Part shown: positions 33,067 to 41,858 of the stretch, in pieces
Layout: the number at the start of each line of letters is the position of its first letter
How positions within the stretch are numbered: position 1 is the stretch's first letter
From: ZC4RG20 sp963782445
GTDB taxonomy: Bacteria; Pseudomonadota; Gammaproteobacteria; Steroidobacterales; Rariloculaceae
Direction of reading: 5' to 3'
Assembly (NCBI GenBank): GCA_963782445.1
Contig: CAWAJM010000001.1
Span: 496,001 to 560,000, forward strand
DNA length: 64,000 bases
Notes under the pieces: model-generated
Told to the model about the DNA's origin: nothing
Database searches by the model: none
The model's input: only the letters and a program-made list of their open reading frames with translations
Translations under genes and position numbers: made by a program

Positions 33067-34527
33067 CTAGTCGGGCACCACGCGCCCAGGGTTCAGGATG
33101 CCGTGCGGATCGAGCGCTGCCTTGAGCCGGCGCATGAGCGCAAGCTCCGCGGGCGAGCGCGAGAGGTGCAGGTAGCCGCGGCGCAGGACGCCGACGCCGT
33201 GCTCGGCCGAGATCGAGCCGCCGTGGGCGCCCGTGGCGGCGTAGATGATGTCGCAGAACGTCGGCAGGTCCTCGGCGCGGCCCGTCGTCACGGCCAGGTG
33301 CAGATTGTTGTCGCCGAGATGGCCGAACACGAGGTTCGTGATCGGCCCGAAGGTCGCCGTGAGCTCGGCGTCGACGCGCGCGAGAAACGGCGGCATCTCG
33401 CCGATGGGCATGCTGACGTCGAAGGACAGCATGGGCTGCAGCGCCGGCGTGATCTCGCCGATGCCGTCGCGGATCGCCCAGAAGTCGCGGCGCTCGCGTT
33501 CGGACTGTGCGACCGCGGCGTCCTCGACCGTGCCGTGCGTCAGCGCGGTCTCGAGCAGGCGCTCGAAGCGCTCGCGGTCCGCGGCTTCGTCGCTGCCTTC
33601 GCTTTCGAGCAGCACGTAGATCGCGTGCGGCGTCGCGAATGGCGAGCGCAAGCCGGCGACGTGCGCGAGGACGCGTTCGAAGTATCCGGCCCACATGGCT
33701 TCGAACGCGCTCAGCGAGCCGCCGAGATGGCGTTGCGCCTGCTGCAGCAGGCGGACGGCCTCGTCGAAGCCTGCGACGGCGCAGAGCGCCGAAGTCTTTA
33801 CAGGTTGTCTCGGGAACAGGCGCAGGACGGCGCGCGTCACGATGCCGAGCGTGCCTTCCGTGCCGATGAACAGCTGCTTGAGGTCGTAGCCGGCGTTGTT
33901 CTTGAGCATCTTGTTCATGGAGCTCACGACCGTGCCGTCCGCGAGCACGGCCTCGAGCCCGAGCACGAGGTTGCGCATCATGCCGAAACGCAGGACCTGA
34001 TTGCCGCCGGCGTTCGTCGCGATGTTGCCGCCGATCGTGCAGGAGCCGCGCGCGCCGAGATCGAGCGGGAAGACGAACCCCTCGGCCGCGACGGCTTCGT
34101 GCAGGGCTTCGAGGGGCGTGCCGGCGGCCACGGTGGCCGTCATCGACTCGCGGTCGATGGCCTCGACGCCCGTCATGCGCTCGAGCGAGAGCGCGACTTC
34201 GCCGTGCCGGGGCGTGGCCCCGCCCGCGAGCCCCGTCATGCCGCCCTGCACGACCAGGGGCTGGCGCGCCTGCGCGCACAGATCGATCATGGCCGCGAGC
34301 TCGGCCGTCGTGGCGGGTCGCAGTAGCGCTCGCGGGGCCGCGGCGTGCTCGCCGCTGAAGTCGACGTGATGCCGGGCGCCGACCGCGTCGCCTTCGAGCA
34401 CGGCAGCGGGCCCGAAGCGTTCCCGCAAGGCCGCGAGCAGCGCGGCCGCGCGCTCCGGCCGGCCGCCGGTCCGGCCGGCCTCGCTTCCCGGCTGCCGGGC
34501 GCCTTCCTCGATCTTCGTCATGCTCAT
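33067..34527 (-). CDS. FAD-binding oxidoreductase, GlcD/D-lactate dehydrogenase type
   Basis: The 486-residue protein has an N-terminal FAD_binding_4 domain (VQGGMTGLAGGATPRHGEVALSLERM and LDLGARGSCTIGGNIATNAGG) and a C-terminal FAD-oxidase_C domain ending in GSISAEHGVGVLRRGYL and LDPHGILNPGRVV. These place it with D-2-hydroxyacid dehydrogenases such as GlcD, D-lactate and D-2-hydroxyglutarate dehydrogenase. It should oxidise a D-2-hydroxyacid and pass electrons to the respiratory chain. No glcEF partners are present, so it is probably a single-subunit enzyme. Confidence 0.92.
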   Translation of the reverse strand: MSMTKIEEGARQPGSEAGRTGGRPERAAALLAALRERFGPAAVLEGDAVGARHHVDFSGEHAAAPRALLRPATTAELAAMIDLCAQARQPLVVQGGMTGLAGGATPRHGEVALSLERMTGVEAIDRESMTATVAAGTPLEALHEAVAAEGFVFPLDLGARGSCTIGGNIATNAGGNQVLRFGMMRNLVLGLEAVLADGTVVSSMNKMLKNNAGYDLKQLFIGTEGTLGIVTRAVLRLFPRQPVKTSALCAVAGFDEAVRLLQQAQRHLGGSLSAFEAMWAGYFERVLAHVAGLRSPFATPHAIYVLLESEGSDEAADRERFERLLETALTHGTVEDAAVAQSERERRDFWAIRDGIGEITPALQPMLSFDVSMPIGEMPPFLARVDAELTATFGPITNLVFGHLGDNNLHLAVTTGRAEDLPTFCDIIYAATGAHGGSISAEHGVGVLRRGYLHLSRSPAELALMRRLKAALDPHGILNPGRVVPD

Positions 34528-34693
34528 GAATCTTCCCTTGCAGCGTCCCGCGCGGCGGGCGGACGGCCCCGCCGGCGCCGGAGTGCCTCTGCGTCGAACT
34601 TCCGCCCGCCGTTATACTCCCATATTTCGTTCAAGCCAGGCATCGGGGACGCCGGCTGCGCCGACGGCAGGAACGTCGATGAGGAGAATCGGA

Positions 34694-35945
34694 ATGACAA
34701 GGAGGCACATGGCCTTCGTCGGCGTGTTCGCCATGGCGGGCCTGGTCGTCGCCGGCACCTTCCTGAACACGCCCGCGGGCCCGACTTTTCTCGGCATCCG
34801 AGAAGAGTTCCTGCTGTTCGGGCTCACGCTGTTCGGCGTGGCCGTGTTCCACGATCACACGCTCGAGGTCGCGGCCACCGGCCTGCTCGCGATCGTGCTG
34901 CTCAAATTCGAGACGGCGCCCGACTTCAGCCTCGCGCATCACCTCCTGCACGAGTCGCCGACCCTCGTAAACCTGTTCGGCCTGCTGCTCGGCTTTGCCG
35001 TGCTCGCGCGCTTGTTCGAGAAGTCGCAGGTGCCCGAGATCCTGCCGCGCTGGCTGCCCGACGACTGGAAGGGCGGCTTCGTGCTGCTGCTCATGGTCTT
35101 CGTGATCTCCTCGTTCCTCGACAACATCGCGGCGGCGCTGATCGGCGCCACCGTCGCGCTGCACGTCTTCAGGCGGCGGCTCGACATCGGCTTCTGCGCG
35201 GCGATCGTGGCCGCGAGCAACGCGGGCGGCGCGGGCTCCGTCGTCGGCGACACGACGACGACCATCATGTGGATCGACGGCGTCAAGGCCTTCGAACGTC
35301 CTGCATGCCTACATCGCCGCCGTGCCGGCCCTGCTGTTCTTTGCCGTCATGGCCGCTCGCCAGCAGCAGACGTATCACCCGATCCAGTGCGACGAGGTGG
35401 GCCGCCATCCCGTGAACTGGCGGAACATCGCCGCCGTGGTGCTGATCCTCGTGGGCGCCATCGTCGCCAACGTTCTCGTGAGCCTGCCTGCGGCCGGCGT
35501 CTGGGTCGCGATCGGCATCGCCGCATTGTTCACGAAGACCGACTGGAAGGTCGTGCCGGCCTCGCTCAAGGGGAGTCTGTTCCTCGTCGCGCTCGTGACC
35601 AGCGCCTCGCTCATGCCCGTGCAGACGCTGCCGGCCGCCTCGTGGCAGACGGCCTTCGGGCTCGGCTGGGTCAGCTCGGTCTTCGACAACATCCCGCTCA
35701 CGAAGCTCGCGCTCGAGCAGGGCAACTACGACTGGGGCCTGCTCGCGTATTCGGTCGGCTTCGGCGGCTCGATGATCTGGTTCGGCTCCTCGGCCGGGGT
35801 CGCGCTCTCGACCCTCGTGCCCGAAGCGAAGTCCGTCAACGAATGGATCCGCCGAGGCTGGTTCGTGCCCATCGGCTACGTGCTGAGCTTCGCGCTCATG
35901 CTGGCCCTGCACGGCTGGCAGCCGCAGGCGGCGGCCGGCGGCTGA
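34694..35945 (+). pseudogene. ArsB/NhaD-type ion transporter, frameshifted as written
   Basis: Two frames together give a membrane protein of about 416 residues. The first contains FVGVFAMAGLVVAGTFL, FLLFGLTLFGVAVFHDHTLEVAATGLLAIVLLKF and FVISSFLDNIAAALIGATVALHVFRRR, then VVGDTTTTIMWIDGVKAF. The second resumes as LHAYIAAVPALLFFAVMAARQQQTY and ends after a further set of helices with VSSVFDNIPLTKLALEQG. The paired SFLDNIAAAL and VFDNIPLTKL motifs mark the ion-transporter (ArsB/NhaD/CitM) superfamily. The break is at 35294-35300, where GAACGTC should be GACGTC. One deleted base restores the frame, so the gene is likely intact in the cell. The start at 34694 follows GAGGAGAATC. Confidence 0.8.
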
Positions 35946-35948
35946 GCG

Positions 35949-36809
35949 CTACGGCGCGCTCGACGCGCGCTGCTCGAGCGCTTCGGCCAGCGCCGCGATG
36001 TGCGCGGGCGTCGTGCCGCAACAGCCGCCGAGAATGCGGGCGCCGGCCGCCGCCCAGTCGAGGCCGCGGGCCGCGAACTCGGCCGGCGTCACAGGCGCCT
36101 CGATCTCCGGGTAGGCGCCCCGTCTGCGGACGCCGCGTGCCGCGAGCGCCGCCAAGCCGGCCGGGACCGCGTCCGGGGGCGAATGCATGATGTTGACGGC
36201 CGCGGGGCCGAAGCCGAGCAGGGCGTCGAGCACGTCGTCCAGGCTCGTGGCGGGGAAGTCGTAGGCCGCTAGGGTCCCGCGCGCGTCGAGCCGACAGCTC
36301 ACGCCGAGCCAGAACGGCAGGCCCACGGCGCGCACGGCCTCGGCGGCCCGGGTGGCGTGCACGACGTCCTCCATCATCTCCAGCACGAGCAGGTCCGCGC
36401 CGAGCTCGGCCAGCAGCTCGGCGAGCTCGGCGTAGGCCGCGCGCTCGGCGCGCACGTTGGGGTAGGCGGCTGGGTCGAAGCCGGGCGGGAGGCAGGAAAT
36501 CGAGCCGGCGATGGCGGCTCGGCGGCCGGCCAAGTCGAAGGCGCGGCGCACGGCGTCGACGGCCGCGCGGTTGATCTCGACGAAGCGTTCCGCGCAGCCC
36601 GCGGCCGCGAGCACGAAGCGGTTCGTGCCGAAAGTGCTCGTCGTGACGACGGCGGCGCCCGCGCGCAGATAGTCCGCGTGGATGGCCGCCAGCACGTCCG
36701 CATGCGCGAGCGGCGCGAGGCCGCTCCACGCGGTGGGGTCGAGCGGCACGCCGCGGCGCCGAAGCTCGGTGCCCGTCCCGCCGTCGAGGAGCAGGACGGC
36801 GCCGGTCAC
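35949..36809 (-). CDS. homocysteine S-methyltransferase-like protein
   Basis: This 286-residue TIM-barrel protein opens with LLLDGGTGTELRRRGVPL and ends with the zinc motif GGCCGTTPAHI, both typical of homocysteine S-methyltransferases. The third zinc cysteine of that family normally sits in a (G)xNC motif in mid-protein. Here the matching segment reads AVNIMHSPPDA, with no Cys. Either the His binds the metal or the activity has changed. The gene ends the minus-strand set hydratase/lyase, PQQ dehydrogenase, PQQ dehydrogenase, methyltransferase. A role in moving methyl groups from aromatic methoxyls is an attractive but untested idea. Confidence 0.85.
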   Translation of the reverse strand: MTGAVLLLDGGTGTELRRRGVPLDPTAWSGLAPLAHADVLAAIHADYLRAGAAVVTTSTFGTNRFVLAAAGCAERFVEINRAAVDAVRRAFDLAGRRAAIAGSISCLPPGFDPAAYPNVRAERAAYAELAELLAELGADLLVLEMMEDVVHATRAAEAVRAVGLPFWLGVSCRLDARGTLAAYDFPATSLDDVLDALLGFGPAAVNIMHSPPDAVPAGLAALAARGVRRRGAYPEIEAPVTPAEFAARGLDWAAAGARILGGCCGTTPAHIAALAEALEQRASSAP

Positions 36810-36819
36810 GGGGCGCGCC

Positions 36820-38613
36820 TCACTGCGCGCCGGACTTCCCGGCGTCGACGGGACCCAGCGAGCCGTCGAGGCCGAACAGCCAGACGCTGTCGCCGCGCGT
36901 CGAGCCCGCGAACAGGTTGCCGGCCGAGTAGGCGACGACGTATTCGCGGCCGTCGTGCTCGAACACGGTGGGCGGCGCGTTGAGGCCGGCGCCGGTCTGA
37001 AATTCCCAGAGCTTGCGGCCGTTGCTCGAGTCGAGCGCCGTCAAGCGCCCGTCGCTGCGGCCCACGAACACGAGCCCGCCGGCCGTCGCGGCCGAGCCGC
37101 TGTAGCAGGGCTCCGGCCATTGCTGCCGCCAGACGAGCTTGTTCGTGCGCACGTCCAGGGCCGCGAAGACCCCGAGCGAGTGCAGGTAGAAGCCGCCGAA
37201 GCCGCCGCCGATGAAGGAGCCGCCCCCGGGCGGCGGCGCGTCGGGCACGTCGGCGCTGATATAGGCCCAGATCCGGTCGGATGCGCAGACGAACAGGTGT
37301 CCCGTCGCGGGGTCGTAGGCGCTCGGCGGCCAGTTCGCGCCCCCGCCGACGCCGGGCCGGATCACGACGGGCTTGTCCTTCCAGAACGGCGTGAAGATGC
37401 GGCCCTGATTGACGAGCGTGAGGTCCTCGGGCGGGATCGGGATCGACTGCGGCACGAAGGCGTCGCCGACGGGGTAGGGTTGCGTCGCGGCCGTGGCCTG
37501 CCGCGGGTCCTGGGGCACGGGCAGCTCTTCGATGCCGACGAGCGGCTTGCCGTCGGCGCGGTCGAGCAGGTAGACCCAGCCCGTCTTGCTGGCCTGGGCC
37601 AGGCCGTGGCGCAGCACGCCGTCGATTTTCACATCGAAGAGCACGATCGGGCTCGGGCCGTCGTAGTCCCAGAGGTCGTGGTGGACTTCCTGGAAGTGCC
37701 AGCGGTATTGGCCCGTCTTCGCGTCGAGCGCGACGATCGAGGCCGTGAAGAGATCGTCGCCCGCGCGCTTCGAGCCGTTGTAATCGGGCGCCGGGTTGCC
37801 GGTCGAGACGTAGAGCAGGCCGAGCGCGGGGTCGACGGCCGGCGTCTGCCAGATCGGCGCCCCGCCGTGCTTCCAGGCGTCGCTGTGCTTCGGCCAGGTA
37901 TCGGAGCCGGGCTGGCCGGGGCCCGGGACCGTATAGAACGTCCAGGCCGGCGAGCCGTCCTTGGCATGATAGGCGGAGAGGCGGCCGCGGATGCCACGCT
38001 CGCCGCCTGCGAAGCCCGTGATCACGAGCCCGTCGTAGTACAGCGGCGCGGCCGTGATCGTATAGCCGTCCTGCCAGCGCGCGGCCTGGACGGACCAGGC
38101 GACCTTGCCCGTGTGCCGGTCCAGCGCGACGAGCCGGCCGTCGAGCTGGCCGACGAAAACTTTGCCGTCGCCGAGGGCCACGCCGCGGCTCGTCCAGCCG
38201 CAGCACACGGCATTGTTCTTCGGATCGAGCTGCGCGGCATGCGCCCAGAGGATCCGGCCGCTCTCGACGTCGAGCGCGAACACGTCGTCGGCGCCCGTGA
38301 CGATATAGATCACGCCGCCGGCGACGAGCGGCTGCGCCTCGCCGGAATACTGCGGGCCGATGCCCGAGCCCCGCAGATGCGTCCGCCAGACCCCCGCGAG
38401 CTGCGCGACGTTGCCGCGGTCGATCTCGGCGAGCGGCGAGTAGCGGCGGTTGAAGAGGTCGCCGCCATTCGTCGGCCAGTCCTGCACGGGGAAGGAGGCC
38501 GCGCCGGCGTCGGCCGCGGGCGGGGCGGCGCCCAGCCTGCCGGCGGCCAGGGCCGCAATGCCGAGGAGCGCGAGCTCGAGCCCTATCCGGGCGCGCCAAA
38601 CGGTCTGCGTCAT
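36820..38613 (-). CDS. PQQ-dependent alcohol dehydrogenase without haem domain
   Basis: The 597-residue quinoprotein has a signal peptide followed by the W-motif propeller: DWPTNGGDLFNRRYSPLAEID, YSGEAQPLV and YIVTGADDVFALDVESGRILW. It also has a vicinal Cys-Cys in NAVCCGWTSRG, the usual redox-active disulfide of PQQ alcohol dehydrogenases. HHDLWDYDGPSPIVLFD contains conserved active-site acids. It ends at LFGLDGSLGPVDAGKSGAQ, where its neighbour continues into a cytochrome c domain, so it needs an external cytochrome. It is a tandem paralogue of the gene 19 bases upstream. The substrate, possibly an aromatic alcohol, is inferred from context only. Confidence 0.92.
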   Translation of the reverse strand: MTQTVWRARIGLELALLGIAALAAGRLGAAPPAADAGAASFPVQDWPTNGGDLFNRRYSPLAEIDRGNVAQLAGVWRTHLRGSGIGPQYSGEAQPLVAGGVIYIVTGADDVFALDVESGRILWAHAAQLDPKNNAVCCGWTSRGVALGDGKVFVGQLDGRLVALDRHTGKVAWSVQAARWQDGYTITAAPLYYDGLVITGFAGGERGIRGRLSAYHAKDGSPAWTFYTVPGPGQPGSDTWPKHSDAWKHGGAPIWQTPAVDPALGLLYVSTGNPAPDYNGSKRAGDDLFTASIVALDAKTGQYRWHFQEVHHDLWDYDGPSPIVLFDVKIDGVLRHGLAQASKTGWVYLLDRADGKPLVGIEELPVPQDPRQATAATQPYPVGDAFVPQSIPIPPEDLTLVNQGRIFTPFWKDKPVVIRPGVGGGANWPPSAYDPATGHLFVCASDRIWAYISADVPDAPPPGGGSFIGGGFGGFYLHSLGVFAALDVRTNKLVWRQQWPEPCYSGSAATAGGLVFVGRSDGRLTALDSSNGRKLWEFQTGAGLNAPPTVFEHDGREYVVAYSAGNLFAGSTRGDSVWLFGLDGSLGPVDAGKSGAQ

Positions 38614-38632
38614 CGTCGTGTCTCCGCTGCCA

Positions 38633-40834
38633 TCAGTCGCCCGCGCTCCGGCGGCTCGCCGCGGGCGCGCCGCCGCCGGCCGCCTCCTGCGCCTTGCGCG
38701 CGTGCTGCGCCTCGAACTCGAGGATGTGGGCGCTCACGTCCCTAATCTGGTCGGCCGAGAGCGTCGCGCCGAAGGCGGGCATGTTGCGCCGCCCCTCGCT
38801 GACGATCTGAATCACCCCGGCCAGGGAATGATGGCCGTCGAACGCGGGGCCGCCCCCGTGGCCGCCTCTGCCGTCGGCGCCGTGACAGGCCTCGCACGCC
38901 GATCTGTAGACGGGAACGCCGTTCGCGGCGTTCGCGTTCTTCTCGATGTCGCGCGGCAGGACCATGATCTTCGTGGGCTCGGGGGCCGGACCGAGCGTGC
39001 CGTCGAGCCCGAACAGCCACACGCTGTCCCCCCGCGCCGAGCCCGCGAAATAGTTGCCGGCCGAATAGGCCGCGACATACTCGCGGCCGCCGCGCTCGAA
39101 GACCGTCACGGGCGCGTTCATGCCGGCCCCGGTCTGGAACGCCCAGAGCTTCTTGCCCGTCGCGGAGTCGAGCGCCGTGAGCCGGCCGTCGTTGCGGCCC
39201 GTGAAGACCAGGCCGCCGGCCGTCGTCGTCGAGCCGCCGTAGCAGGCGTCGGCCCAGTGCTGCTGCCAGACCAGCTTGTTGGTGCGCACGTCGATGGCCG
39301 CGAAGACGCCGAGCCCCGGAATTTCCGCGCTGCCGAAGGGCCCTCCCGTGAAAAGCTTCGCCGGCTCCGCTTCGCCCTCGGGCACGCGCCGAAACAGGCC
39401 GATCTGATCCTGCGCGCAGACATAAAGATACCCGGTGGCCGGATCGTAGGAGCTCGGGGGCCAGTTGGCGCCGCCGCGACCCCAAGGCTTGAGCGGGACC
39501 GTTTCCTTGTCGTAGGGCGTGAAGATGCGGCCGCCGTTGACGAGCCGATAGCCTTCCGGGGCGATCTCGATCGACTGCGGCACGAAGGCGTCGCCCTCGG
39601 GGTAGGGCTGCGTCGGCGAGGTCAGCTGCGCCGGCTCCTGGGGCACGGGGCGCTCGTCGATGCCCACGAGCGGCCGGCCGTTCGTGCGGTCCAGCAGGTA
39701 GACCCAGCCCGTCTTGCTCGCCTGCGCGAGGCCCTTGCGCAGCTCGCCGCCGAGGCTGATATCGAAGAGCACGACGGGGCTCGGGCCGTCGTAATCCCAG
39801 AGGTCGTGGTGCACTTGCTGAAAGTGCCAGCGGTACCGGCCGGTCTTCGCATCGAGCGCGACGATCGAGGCCGTGAACAGGTTGTAGCCCGCCCGCGCGG
39901 CGCCGTCGAAGTCCGGCCCCGGGTTGCCCGTCGAGACGTAGAGCAGGCCGAGATCCGGATCGAGCGCCGGCGTTTGCCAGACGGAGCCGCCGCCGTGCTT
40001 CCACACGTCGCTGTGCGGCGGCCAGGTCTCGTGGCCGGGCTCGCCGGGGCCCGGGACGGTGTAGAAAGTCCAAACGAGGTGGCCGTCGCGGGCGGCATAG
40101 GCCTTGACGCGGCCGCGGATGCCGTACTCGCCGCCGGCGAAGCCGGTGATGACCAGGCCGTCGTAGAAGAGCGGTGCGCCCGTGATGGTGAGGCCGTCCT
40201 GCGGGCGCTCGGCCTGAATGGACCAGACGACCTTGCCCGTGCGCTGATCCAGCGCGACGAGCTTGCCGTCGAGCTGGCCGACGAAGACCTTGCCCGCGCC
40301 GAGCGCGACGCCGCGGCTCGTCCAGCCGCAGCAGACGACCCCTTCGATGGCCGGATCGAGGTGTGCGCGGTAAGCCCAGCGCCGGCGGCCGTCTTCGAGA
40401 TTCAGCGCGAAGACGTCGTCCGCACCCGTGACGATGTACAGCGTATTCCCGTAGACGAGCGGCTGCGCCTCGCCCGAGTACTGCGGGCCGACGCCGGAGC
40501 CGTCGAGACGGGCGCGCCACACCCCTTTGAGCCCGGCGACGTTGCCGCGGTCGATGGCCGTGAGCGGCGAGTAGCGGCGGTTGTACCAGTCCCCGCCGTT
40601 CGTGGCCCAGGCAGCCCTCGGCGGCGGGACGAGATCGCGGCCGCGGAAGTCCGGGGCGGGGCGGACCGGGGCGGGGCGGACCGGGGCGGGCGCGGCGGCG
40701 CCCGCGGCGGGCCGGGCCGCTTCGCCGGCCGGCTCCGGGCGCTGCGCGAGGCTTGGTGCGCATGGCGCCGCGGCGAGCAGCGCCGCGATGACGGCCGCGG
40801 CCGCGCGCCGGCGCGGTCTGCTAACTCCGATCAT
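38633..40834 (-). CDS. PQQ-dependent alcohol dehydrogenase with C-terminal cytochrome c (quinohaemoprotein)
   Basis: This 733-residue paralogue of the next gene has a signal peptide, a short Pro-rich spacer and a PQQ propeller with the same blocks (NAVCCGWTSRG appears here as GVVCCGWTSRG). After LFGLDGTLGP a cytochrome c domain begins, with CEACH at about 647-651 and a Met ligand at about 685 in NMPAFG. Electrons can thus leave through its own haem. The Pro-Ala-Pro-Val-Arg spacer is encoded by a 15-base tandem repeat at 40651-40690. The feruloyl-CoA hydratase/lyase gene lies 49 bases upstream on the same strand. Confidence 0.93.
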   Translation of the reverse strand: MIGVSRPRRRAAAAVIAALLAAAPCAPSLAQRPEPAGEAARPAAGAAAPAPVRPAPVRPAPDFRGRDLVPPPRAAWATNGGDWYNRRYSPLTAIDRGNVAGLKGVWRARLDGSGVGPQYSGEAQPLVYGNTLYIVTGADDVFALNLEDGRRRWAYRAHLDPAIEGVVCCGWTSRGVALGAGKVFVGQLDGKLVALDQRTGKVVWSIQAERPQDGLTITGAPLFYDGLVITGFAGGEYGIRGRVKAYAARDGHLVWTFYTVPGPGEPGHETWPPHSDVWKHGGGSVWQTPALDPDLGLLYVSTGNPGPDFDGAARAGYNLFTASIVALDAKTGRYRWHFQQVHHDLWDYDGPSPVVLFDISLGGELRKGLAQASKTGWVYLLDRTNGRPLVGIDERPVPQEPAQLTSPTQPYPEGDAFVPQSIEIAPEGYRLVNGGRIFTPYDKETVPLKPWGRGGANWPPSSYDPATGYLYVCAQDQIGLFRRVPEGEAEPAKLFTGGPFGSAEIPGLGVFAAIDVRTNKLVWQQHWADACYGGSTTTAGGLVFTGRNDGRLTALDSATGKKLWAFQTGAGMNAPVTVFERGGREYVAAYSAGNYFAGSARGDSVWLFGLDGTLGPAPEPTKIMVLPRDIEKNANAANGVPVYRSACEACHGADGRGGHGGGPAFDGHHSLAGVIQIVSEGRRNMPAFGATLSADQIRDVSAHILEFEAQHARKAQEAAGGGAPAASRRSAGD
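40651..40690. repeat. 15-base tandem repeat within the PQQ dehydrogenase gene
   Basis: CCGGGGCGGGGCGGA occurs twice in full (40651-40665, 40666-40680) and then in part (40681-40690). It encodes the PAPVR repeats of the spacer between the signal peptide and the propeller. Such an array can change in unit number by slippage. Confidence 0.8.
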
Positions 40835-40883
40835 GGTCCACCCCCTTCGCCTGGCACGCGCCGCCAGGGCGCCGGCGCTGCGC

Positions 40884-41723
40884 CTATTCGCCTTCGTTGA
40901 AGTTCTCGAGGCCGGGCCGGAACTTCTTGTCGTCGAGAAACGCCTTCATGGCCTTCTCGCGGTTCTGGGAGCCCCCGAGATGCAGCGCCTCGGCCATCTT
41001 GCCGTAGAGGTAGTCCGCCGAGACGTCCCAGTCCATGTACCGCACGCGCTTCATGGCGATCTTGACACCGCGCAGCACGGTCTGGTTCTTCTCGAGCAGC
41101 GTGCGCGCGAGCGCGCGGGTCCGCTCACGCAGCGCCGCCCGCGGCACGGCCTCGTTGACGAGGCCCATCTCGGCGGCCTTACGCCCGTCGAAGCTCTCGC
41201 CGGTCATGGCATAGTAGAGCGTGTTGCGGTAGCCCATGGCTTCCATGGCCGCCTTCGAGACGTTGCCGGCCGGCAGAATGCCCCAGTTGATCTCGGACAG
41301 GCCGAAGATGGCGTCCTCGGCCGCGAGCGCGAGGTCGCAGGCCACGAGCGGCGTGAAGGCGCCGCCGAAGCACCAGCCGTTGACCATGGCGATCGTGGGC
41401 TTGGGGTAGTCCCGCAGCCGGCGCCATTGCCACTCCTCGGCCGTGCGCCGCACATTGAGCAGCACGGTATCCGGGCCGCCGTCGGTCTCACGGAAGTACT
41501 CCTTGAGATCCATGCCGGCCGCGAACGAGTCCCCGGCGCCCGTCAAGACCAGCACGCCGCAGCGCTCGTCGGTCGCGAGCGCCTCGACGGTCCGGCGCAT
41601 TTCCTCGTTGAGCGCCGGGCTCATGGCGTTGCGCTTCTCCGGGCGGTTCATCGTGACCCAGGCGATGCCGTCCTCGAACTCGACGAGGACGAGCTTGCCC
41701 CAAGGGTCCTGGGTTGCGGTCAT
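40884..41723 (-). CDS. feruloyl-CoA / p-hydroxycinnamoyl-CoA hydratase-lyase
   Basis: The 279-residue crotonase-fold enzyme has the block AAGMDLKEYFRE, which is characteristic of hydroxycinnamoyl-CoA hydratase-lyases. Other blocks are WVTMNRPEKRNAMSPALNEEM, WQWRRLRDYPKPTIAMVNGWCFGGAF and FGLSEINWGILPAGNVSKA. These enzymes turn feruloyl-CoA into vanillin and acetyl-CoA. AAGGAG precedes the ATG. It leads a minus-strand set with two PQQ dehydrogenases and sits divergently next to a molybdenum hydroxylase. That suggests the aldehyde formed is oxidised by enzymes encoded next door. The ligase that makes the CoA ester is not in the window. Confidence 0.92.
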   Translation of the reverse strand: MTATQDPWGKLVLVEFEDGIAWVTMNRPEKRNAMSPALNEEMRRTVEALATDERCGVLVLTGAGDSFAAGMDLKEYFRETDGGPDTVLLNVRRTAEEWQWRRLRDYPKPTIAMVNGWCFGGAFTPLVACDLALAAEDAIFGLSEINWGILPAGNVSKAAMEAMGYRNTLYYAMTGESFDGRKAAEMGLVNEAVPRAALRERTRALARTLLEKNQTVLRGVKIAMKRVRYMDWDVSADYLYGKMAEALHLGGSQNREKAMKAFLDDKKFRPGLENFNEGE

Positions 41724-41858
41724 GGTGGTTCTCCTTAAGTGTCCGGTATTGGGGCTCCGTCCGGCGGGGCCCTGCTGCTCCGAGGCGGATATTGTTGTAG
41801 GCTAGGCGTTCCCGCAACTCTTCGACAACTCATTCAAGCCGATAGGGAGGGTGCCCCG
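41724..41858. promoter_or_regulatory. divergent promoter region, hydratase/lyase and Mo hydroxylase
   Basis: The 135 bases between the two divergent genes must hold both promoters. A ribosome binding site (TAGGGAGGGTG) serves the plus-strand gene and AAGGAG the minus-strand gene. A locally AT-richer patch (GGCGGATATTGTTGTAGGCT, 41786-41805) is the likeliest promoter core. No operator palindrome is evident. Confidence 0.45.

Noticed and set aside
38450..40900. 816-codon plus-strand open frame opposite the PQQ dehydrogenases
   Set aside because: It is the shadow of two clear quinoprotein genes and shows low-complexity Arg/Ala/Val sequence without motifs.
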